DNA from: Hyphomicrobiales bacterium
Lineage (GTDB): Bacteria > Pseudomonadota > Alphaproteobacteria > Rhizobiales > Beijerinckiaceae
Length of the DNA: 64,000 nucleotides
Reading direction: 5' to 3'
Assembly: GCA_027484655.1 (NCBI GenBank)
Contig: JAIXSM010000018.1
Location: 1-64,000, forward strand
Below the pieces are notes generated by a model that was given only the letters and a program-made list of their open reading frames with translations, did no database searches and was not told the DNA's origin. A program made the translations under genes and the position numbers. Positions 58,973 to 64,000 of the stretch are shown in pieces. Positions within the stretch are counted from its first letter, which is position 1. Each line of letters starts with the position of its first letter.

Positions 58973-59341
58973 ATGACGGACGTGAGAGTGGCGCGCTTTG
59001 ATGAGATCGCCGACGGCGACCATCGTGTGTTTTCCACCGGCAAGCGCGAGGTGGGCGTGTTTCGCGTGGGCGACAAGCTCTTCGCGTGGGAGAACCACTG
59101 CCCGCATTCGGGCGGGCCGGTGTGTCAGGGCAAGATCTTTCCACGCGTCGAAGAAGCGCTGGATGATGAGAAGAAGAGCCTGGGGCTCAAGTTCTCCCAG
59201 CGGCGCAACATCGTCTGCCCGTGGCATGGCTTCGAGTTCGATATCGAGACCGGCTTGCATCCCGGCGATCCGGACGTACGCCTGCGCAAGATCCCCGTCG
59301 CGGTGCGCGATGGCGACATCGTGCTGACGCTGCCGGGGTGA
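58973..59341 (+). CDS. Rieske 2Fe-2S ferredoxin-like protein
   Basis: 122 residues. The Rieske ligands are C43-x-H45 (NHCPHSGG) and C82-x2-H85 (VCPWHGFE). The two boxes are 36 residues apart (between H45 and C82), longer than the usual 15-18; the insertion is charged (EEALDDEKKSLG). It could be the electron donor of the P450 or of an oxygenase. ATG 58973 has GAGGG upstream. The frame is open upstream into the 91-aa gene. Confidence 0.9.
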   Translation: MTDVRVARFDEIADGDHRVFSTGKREVGVFRVGDKLFAWENHCPHSGGPVCQGKIFPRVEEALDDEKKSLGLKFSQRRNIVCPWHGFEFDIETGLHPGDPDVRLRKIPVAVRDGDIVLTLPG

Positions 59342-59570
59342 GCGCGCTGGCGAAACCCTCTCCTGCGGGAGAGGCTGGCTAGCGGAGCGAACCGGTAGAG
59401 GGCTCGTTTCGCGCCGATCAATGCGTTCTCACGCTACTTTCCCCGGGGCGCAGCGCCAGCTGCGAACCCGGGATCTAGTTGAGCGGTGCGCCGCCCTTGG
59501 CCAATGGACCCGGGTCGCCTTCGGCGTCCGGGGATGTGGCGCGGGATCCGCTGGCCTCGCACGCTCCATT
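59342..59570. other. Intergenic region with dispersed repeat copy
   Basis: 229 bases between the convergent Rieske and P450 genes. It contains the hairpin repeat at 59356-59403. No gene is supported in the rest. Confidence 0.6.
59356..59403 (+). repeat. Dispersed hairpin repeat, diverged copy
   Basis: CCTCTCC...GGAGAGG hairpin, then GGCTGGCTAGCGGAGCGAACCGG (in parts) and a GTAGAGGG end. It has the same order of parts as the copies at 1-79 and 206-284, with several changes and no AT-rich tail. It lies just past the Rieske stop and may help end both convergent transcripts. Confidence 0.7.
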
Positions 59571-60734
59571 TTAAACCGCGCGCAACTCCAGACGCAGCGG
59601 GCTGCGGAATGTGGTCGACGGCATCCACTTCAGCTCGCGGTCAACGCGCTCGTACGCCGGCATCCGCTTGAGCATCGTCTCGAAGAGGATGCGCGTCGCC
59701 AGACGCCCGATCTGCGTGCCGATGCAGGTGTGGACGCCTGAGCCGAAACCCAGATGCCCGCGCGGCTTGCGGGAGATGTCGTAGACATCCGGGTTGGCGA
59801 AGCGGCGCTCGTCGCGGTTGCCGGAGCCGTAGGCAAGGCACACGAAGTCACCCGCCTTCATCAGCTGGCCGTGCAACTCCACATCGCGGGTGAGGCAGCG
59901 GCGGAAGCGCTGCGCGGACGTGTTGAAGCGCAGCGACTCCTCCACCGCGTCAGCAGTCAGCGCCGGGTTGGCGACAAGCTGCGCGCGCGCTTGCGGATGG
60001 TCGCTCAGGTTCAGCGCGAACATCGTCATGAAGCCCGACAGCGACTCGATGCCCGCGAGGATGAGCGTGACGGTGGTCAGCAGCACCTCGCGGTCGGTTA
60101 GCCGCTGTCCCTCGACCTCTGCGGCCTGGAAATGGCTCAGCAGATCGTCGCCCGGGTTGCGGCGGCGCTCCTCGAGAATGGCTTTCGCGTAGTCCTGCAA
60201 CCACTGGAACGCGGCGACATGCTCGGGCTCCTTGCGTCGGGTGACGGGGTCCGTCTGCACAGCGAGCACAGCGTTGTCGCGCACCATGCGCTCGTTCTCG
60301 CGCGGCAGGCTCAACAACGTGAACAGCACGTCGATGGTGACGCGCGTCGAGACCTCGGTCACGAAGTCGAAACTCTTCTTTTCGAGCACGTCATCCATCG
60401 CTGCGGTCGCCGAGGCGGCGATGGGGCCGGAAAGACCGTCGATGGAGCGGCGCGAGAAAGCGTGCTGAATGCACGCGCGCATCTGGTCATGGCGCGGCGG
60501 ATCCGTGGTCCCCAGCGTGCCGCCTGCGCGGTTCGGCAGCTCGTCCATCAGGTTGCCCTTGGAGGACGTGTACGTCTTCCAGTCGGAGCAGGCGTTGGCG
60601 ATGTCCTCGTATCGGGACAGGATCCACGTCTTCGCGCTTTCCGAGAAATAGCACGGGTGCTCGTCGCGCAGCGTCTTGTAGAAAGGGAACGGGTCGGCGT
60701 CGACCTGCGGCGAGTAGGGATCGAAGACGAACAT
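59571..60734 (-). CDS. Cytochrome P450
   Basis: 387 residues, soluble bacterial type. The haem cysteine is C337 in FGSGVHTCIG, the ExxR is in EESLRFN, and the I-helix has AGIES where most P450s have AGxxT, so the usual threonine is a serine. ATG 60734 follows AAGGAGG; the frame is open upstream to 61832, which is shadow sequence. It is divergent from the AraC regulator and convergent with the Rieske gene. A ferredoxin/reductase pair other than the Rieske protein is not in the window. Confidence 0.92.
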   Translation of the reverse strand: MFVFDPYSPQVDADPFPFYKTLRDEHPCYFSESAKTWILSRYEDIANACSDWKTYTSSKGNLMDELPNRAGGTLGTTDPPRHDQMRACIQHAFSRRSIDGLSGPIAASATAAMDDVLEKKSFDFVTEVSTRVTIDVLFTLLSLPRENERMVRDNAVLAVQTDPVTRRKEPEHVAAFQWLQDYAKAILEERRRNPGDDLLSHFQAAEVEGQRLTDREVLLTTVTLILAGIESLSGFMTMFALNLSDHPQARAQLVANPALTADAVEESLRFNTSAQRFRRCLTRDVELHGQLMKAGDFVCLAYGSGNRDERRFANPDVYDISRKPRGHLGFGSGVHTCIGTQIGRLATRILFETMLKRMPAYERVDRELKWMPSTTFRSPLRLELRAV

Positions 60735-60857
60735 CACTTCCTCCTTGGCCCCCTCCAGGGTCCGTCGCCTGTCAGGTAGCGCGGCGCGCGCCGGGCCGGA
60801 ATGGACGGCTGCGGTGAAAACTTGTACTTTTTCGTCACGTTGTCCGCCGGAGGGGCG

Positions 60858-61790
60858 ATGATGAAGACCATGCAGCGGGCAGGCAAGGGCGCGGGCGTCC
60901 CGGTCTTCACGCTCTATGGCGAGACGGAGGGCGCTGGCGACGGCGAGTTCCTGCACCTTGAGATGCTCAGCGCCCGCAGCGAGCAGCTTGGTTGGGAGAT
61001 CGGTCGCCACACCCACCGCGGGCTGTTTCAGGCGGTGTTCCTGTTCCACAAGTCCGGGCAGGCGATTTTGGACAATGGCGTCGCGGAGGCGAGGGCGCCG
61101 TGCGTCGTCGTCGTGCCGCCGGGCGCCGTTCACGCCTTCAACTTCGAGCCCGGCGCAGAGGGTTACGTGCTCACGCTGGCCGCTTCGTGGACCGGACCCC
61201 GGGGCGTCGCGCGGGCAAGCGGCCTGTTCGATGAACTCATGGCCGCCCCCGCCGTGGTCGGGCTGGACGATGACGCGGAGTCCTGCCGCGCCCTGCTCGA
61301 GCAGCTTCATCGCGAGATCCGGGACCGGCGCGCGGGGCACGCGCTCATGAGCGAGTGGCTGGCGGCGGCCATCCTCCTCACCCTGTCGCGGCGCAACATG
61401 CAGACCGCCGGGCTCTCCCGGGATGACGATCACCGCGCGGCGGTGTTCGCGCGCTTCAGGACGCTCGTCGAGGACCACTACATCGAGCACTGGCCTGTCT
61501 CGCGCTATGCGCAGGCGCTCGCCACCAGCGAAAGCAGGCTTGACCGCATCTGCCGTGCGTTTTCCGGCTGCTCGGCCTTTGAGATGGTGCAAAATCGCGT
61601 GTTGCTGGAGGCGCGGCGGCGCCTTGTCCATGTGGCAGCGCCGGTCAGCGCGCTGGCGTATGAACTCGGCTTCGAGGATCCCGCCTACTTCTGCCGGTTC
61701 TTCAAGCGGCATGTCGGGCGCACGCCGACCCAGTGGCGCCGCGAGCAACGCGAGCGCCTCGCCAGCGCCGCGGATGCGGGTTCCGATTGA
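60858..61790 (+). CDS. AraC-family transcriptional regulator
   Basis: 310 residues. The N-terminal cupin-like sensor (about 20-140, HTHRGLFQAVF) resembles PobR, and the C-terminal pair of helix-turn-helix motifs (about 210-300) ends with the family phrase ELGFEDPAYFCRFFKRHVG (in parts). ATG 60858 has GGAGGGG upstream. It is divergent from the P450 gene with a 123-base gap, so it probably controls P450 in response to an aromatic or related acid. Confidence 0.92.
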   Translation: MMKTMQRAGKGAGVPVFTLYGETEGAGDGEFLHLEMLSARSEQLGWEIGRHTHRGLFQAVFLFHKSGQAILDNGVAEARAPCVVVVPPGAVHAFNFEPGAEGYVLTLAASWTGPRGVARASGLFDELMAAPAVVGLDDDAESCRALLEQLHREIRDRRAGHALMSEWLAAAILLTLSRRNMQTAGLSRDDDHRAAVFARFRTLVEDHYIEHWPVSRYAQALATSESRLDRICRAFSGCSAFEMVQNRVLLEARRRLVHVAAPVSALAYELGFEDPAYFCRFFKRHVGRTPTQWRREQRERLASAADAGSD

Positions 61791-61894
61791 GGAATCACAA
61801 AATGGCCGCGTTTTCCAGTCACCGAGGCTCACGCTCTTAAGGATGCGTCAACCATGGCCTGCTGAAGTCCGGCGGCCTGTGTGGAGCCTTCGCG

Positions 61895-62701
61895 TTGAGT
61901 TATCTACATCCGCCGCCGTCGCCGAACATCCCCGTCGTCGTCCACAAGGACTTCGGCGGCCTCGTGTCCGAGTACAAGGCGATGACCGAAGTCTACCGCC
62001 GCCAGAACCGCGAGGTTCGGCTGCACGAATGTCGTTCGGCCTGCACGCTGGCGCTGAGCCTGCCGAATGTGTGTGTATACCCGCAAAGCGTCCTAAGGTT
62101 CCATTCCGCCTATCATCGCGACACCAAGCAGGTGGATCCGCAGATCTCGGCCGAGCTTTTGAGCCATTACCCCCCTGCGGTGCGCGAGCGGCTGGGCAAT
62201 CATCTCACGCGCCATTATCGCTCGCTCTCCGGTCAGGAACTGATCGATCTTGGCGTGCGCGATTGCACCCGGCCGCCGGAGACGATGGTCGCCCGGGCGC
62301 GACAGACGCCGGTGACGACGGTCGCAGCGGCGCCCGGCGCGCCGGAACAGACAGACTTGAGCCCGGCTGCGTCCCTCGTGGGCGGCGTGCGCTCCATGCT
62401 TGGTCTGGGCTCGCCCCAGCCCTCAGCCGTCATGCCGGCGCAGCGCCCGGCGCTCGTCGCCTCGCTGTCCATTGCAGACGCACCGCCTCCGCCGCCCCGC
62501 CCACGCGCTGTGGGGGATGATGAGGGCGGGCGCGACGGGGTGCTGGCCCGCTTGGCGCCCGAGCCGCCGCGTCGGCCTGACCGGACCGCCGCCCGTGAAG
62601 CCGCCCGCGAAGACGTCGCGTCTGCGCGTCTGCCCCGGTTGATGCTCGGCGCGCAGCCCATTCTCCCGACGCACTTCACCGCGTACGCCGTCCTGCGCTG
62701 A
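61895..62701 (+). CDS. ClpP-like protein of unknown function, 5' end uncertain
   Basis: 268 residues if started at TTG 61895. The first half has the ClpP/crotonase-like pattern VHKDFGGLVSEYKAM, ECRSACTLALSL and VCVYPQSVLRFHSAYH (in parts), where SACT holds the candidate nucleophile serine. In relatives this family has a signal peptide; here none is in frame. Codons just upstream (61859-61894) look hydrophobic (LLKSGGLCGAFAL) but lack a start after the stop at 61838. A frameshift or N-terminal loss is possible. The second half is Pro/Ala-rich and probably disordered. Confidence 0.6.
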   Translation: MSYLHPPPSPNIPVVVHKDFGGLVSEYKAMTEVYRRQNREVRLHECRSACTLALSLPNVCVYPQSVLRFHSAYHRDTKQVDPQISAELLSHYPPAVRERLGNHLTRHYRSLSGQELIDLGVRDCTRPPETMVARARQTPVTTVAAAPGAPEQTDLSPAASLVGGVRSMLGLGSPQPSAVMPAQRPALVASLSIADAPPPPPRPRAVGDDEGGRDGVLARLAPEPPRRPDRTAAREAAREDVASARLPRLMLGAQPILPTHFTAYAVLR

Positions 62702-62721
62702 CTCGCGCAGGCCGCCGCCTG

Positions 62722-63618
62722 TCACTCTGCCGCCGTCTGCGCGTCCCATGCCGGCGTCACTGGCGCGCCGGCGATGGTGTAGCGGCGCATGAGGCGGCGC
62801 TCGTCGGCGGGAAAATCGGTGCGCGCGTGGGTCGAACAGAGGTTGTCCCACATGAGCAGATCGCCCGGGCTCCATACGTGGGTGTAGCGGATGTCCGGGG
62901 CTTCCGTGTAGGCGAACAGCTCTTCCAGCAGCGCCTCGCTCTCGGCCTCGTCCAGTCCCTCGATCCGGTGCGACATCAGGCGGTTTACATAGATCGCCCG
63001 GCGCGCCGTTTCCGGGTGGCGTACGACAATCGGCTGGAAGCAGTGGGGCACCTGCGACAGCGGGCGCTCGCGCAGATCAATCCGCCGGTCCTGGTACTCG
63101 TCGAAAGCCTGCAGGACCGTGCGTCCCTCGATGCGCTCCCTGAGCGCCTGCGGCAGGCGCGCGTAGGCCTCGTACATGCTGGAGAACATGGTGTCGCCGC
63201 CCCGGCTGGGCACCTCGATAGCGTAGAGAAAGCTCGCGCGGTTGGGCTGCGGCGAATAGCACATGTCGTGGTGGAACCACATCTCGCCGTCGGGAAGCAC
63301 GCCGATGGGCTTGCCGCCCTCGCGGATGTTGGAAACGAGCATGGCGTCGGCGTTGTAGTCAGGCCCCTCCTGCTTCTCCACCGCCTTGTAGTTCTGGGGC
63401 TCGACGCGCACCTTGCGGCCGCCCAGTTCGCCGAAGTTGCGCACGAACGCCCGCTGCTGGTTGGCGTCCAGCGACTGGTCGCGGAACAGCAGAACGCAAT
63501 GGTCCAGCCACGCCTGCCTGATCGCAGCCACGTCCTCGGCCGCCAGAGGCTGCGAGATGTCGACGCCTCTGATTTCGGCGCCGATGTGAGGCGACAGCGG
63601 GTGCACTGTGACGGGCAT
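62722..63618 (-). CDS. TauD/TfdA family Fe(II)/2-oxoglutarate dioxygenase
   Basis: 298 residues. The iron ligands are H-x-D in MWFHHDMCY and a distal histidine in CSTHARTDF; the following arginine in MRRYTI binds 2-oxoglutarate. It hydroxylates or cleaves a small acidic substrate (taurine, phenoxyacetate-like or similar). ATG 63618 has GGGGAG upstream; the frame is open to 63711. It is divergent from the luciferase-like gene across 127 bases that contain a palindrome. Confidence 0.92.
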   Translation of the reverse strand: MPVTVHPLSPHIGAEIRGVDISQPLAAEDVAAIRQAWLDHCVLLFRDQSLDANQQRAFVRNFGELGGRKVRVEPQNYKAVEKQEGPDYNADAMLVSNIREGGKPIGVLPDGEMWFHHDMCYSPQPNRASFLYAIEVPSRGGDTMFSSMYEAYARLPQALRERIEGRTVLQAFDEYQDRRIDLRERPLSQVPHCFQPIVVRHPETARRAIYVNRLMSHRIEGLDEAESEALLEELFAYTEAPDIRYTHVWSPGDLLMWDNLCSTHARTDFPADERRLMRRYTIAGAPVTPAWDAQTAAE

Positions 63619-63680
63619 TTCTTCTCCCCGGGGACGTTTGCTGCTTTTGAAGAAAGAACTATAACTGGCGCAGCCGCGTC

Positions 63681-63697
63681 CGTCACCGCTGGTGACG
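63681..63697. promoter_or_regulatory. 17-bp palindrome between TauD-type and LLM genes
   Basis: CGTCACC-GCT-GGTGACG, perfect seven-base arms with a 3-base spacer, in the 127-base divergent region. It is 63 bases from the dioxygenase start and 48 bases from the LLM start. It looks like an operator serving both genes. CGTCAC also occurs once (60833-60838) in the P450/AraC gap. Confidence 0.65.
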
Positions 63698-63745
63698 CAA
63701 AGGGGGCCCATGCAGGCTCAGGCGGTCGGGTGGAGACGCGACGCG

Positions 63746-64000
63746 ATGGAATTCGGCATTTTCGACCACATGGACAACGATCATCTGCCGCTGGCGGATT
63801 TTCTCGAAGAGCGGCTGAAGATCATCGAGTTGTACGACAGGCATGGTTTTCATGCCTGGCACGTGGCCGAACACCACGCCACCACCCTGGGCATGGCCCC
63901 ATCGCCCAACGTGATGCTCGCCGCGGTGGCGCAACGCACGAAGCGGCTGCGCTTCGGGCCTATGGTCTACGCGCTCCCCCTGTACCACCCCATACGCCTT
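63746..64000 (+). CDS. LLM class flavin-dependent oxidoreductase, N-terminal part
   Basis: The frame runs off the right edge; 85 residues are seen. The N-terminus MEFGIFDHMDNDHLPLADF and AEHHATTLGMAPSPNVMLAA (in parts) are typical of bacterial luciferase-like monooxygenases. ATG 63746 is preferred on family start, with GGAG 9 bases upstream; an in-frame ATG at 63710 is possible. It probably oxidises a substrate with FMNH2. Confidence 0.88.
   Translation, partial: MEFGIFDHMDNDHLPLADFLEERLKIIELYDRHGFHAWHVAEHHATTLGMAPSPNVMLAAVAQRTKRLRFGPMVYALPLYHPIRL

Noticed and set aside
60735-61832. N-terminal extension of the P450 frame over the AraC gene
   Set aside because: P450 family N-terminus and AAGGAGG fix the start at 60734; the upstream part is antisense to the regulator.
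1-64000. rRNA, tRNA, CRISPR arrays, insertion sequences, prophage
   Set aside because: None seen by eye on either strand; the repeats found are REP-like hairpins without spacers or transposase.

Overview
The window looks like chromosomal DNA of a GC-rich alphaproteobacterium of the order Hyphomicrobiales (Rhizobiales). This rests on gene order and family choice, not on a marker gene. The supporting signs are the run fabD-fabG-acpP-fabF-mltG-yicC-gmk, the convergent lptF-lptG-lptD-surA-like-pdxA-rsmA operon, pepA followed by holC, DUF1489, clpS-clpA, glyA-nrdR-ribD-ribE-ribH-nusB-thiL, an HdaA-type replication regulator before ppk-ppx, and a phasin gene. No rRNA, tRNA, CRISPR array, insertion sequence or phage gene was seen. 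Coding density is high, with many 1-4 base overlaps between consecutive genes.

Layout. 1-293 is non-coding and carries two identical 79-base copies of a dispersed hairpin repeat plus an inverted relative. 294-4910 holds a molybdopterin oxidoreductase, an ABC-F ATPase and a YkgJ-type cysteine-cluster protein. 5108-11853 is the type II fatty acid synthesis cluster followed by mltG, yicC and gmk. 12117-19796 (minus) is the LPS export and outer-membrane assembly operon with pdxA and rsmA. 20027-25862 (plus) runs from pepA through a secreted unknown, holC, an MFS carrier and DUF1489 to a von Willebrand-like protein paired with a membrane J-domain protein. 25906-27567 is a SPOR-tailed D,D-carboxypeptidase. 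27877-37365 (plus) holds the phasin, clpS-clpA, glyA, nrdR, riboflavin genes, nusB and thiL. 37356-43631 (minus) holds thiE-thiM, a truncated haemoglobin, purN-purM and a sulfur-oxidation module (fccB, a monohaem cytochrome, soxZ, soxY). 43826-51974 (plus) holds a DUF3422 membrane protein coupled to a SoxS-like thioredoxin, an orphan Bug solute-binding protein, a CDP-alcohol phosphatidyltransferase, hdaA, ppk and ppx. 51990-54092 (minus) holds a DUF533/TerB-like protein and rnd.

From 54245 to the right edge the content changes from conserved housekeeping genes to an accessory, probably catabolic set: an FMN alpha-hydroxy-acid oxidase, a thiamine-diphosphate enzyme, an amidohydrolase, a 91-residue unknown, a Rieske protein, a cytochrome P450 with a divergent AraC regulator, a ClpP-like protein of unknown role, a TauD-type dioxygenase, and the start of a luciferase-like monooxygenase. 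The enzyme classes suggest oxidation and C-C or C-N cleavage of an organic acid or aromatic compound. The substrate cannot be read from the sequence.

The two regions most worth a second look are (i) the sox/flavocytochrome c module at 41193-43631, divergent from the DUF3422/SoxS-like pair across an intergenic region with a near-ideal operator palindrome, and (ii) the P450/ThDP/Rieske cluster at 54245-64000, with its own palindrome between the last two divergent genes.
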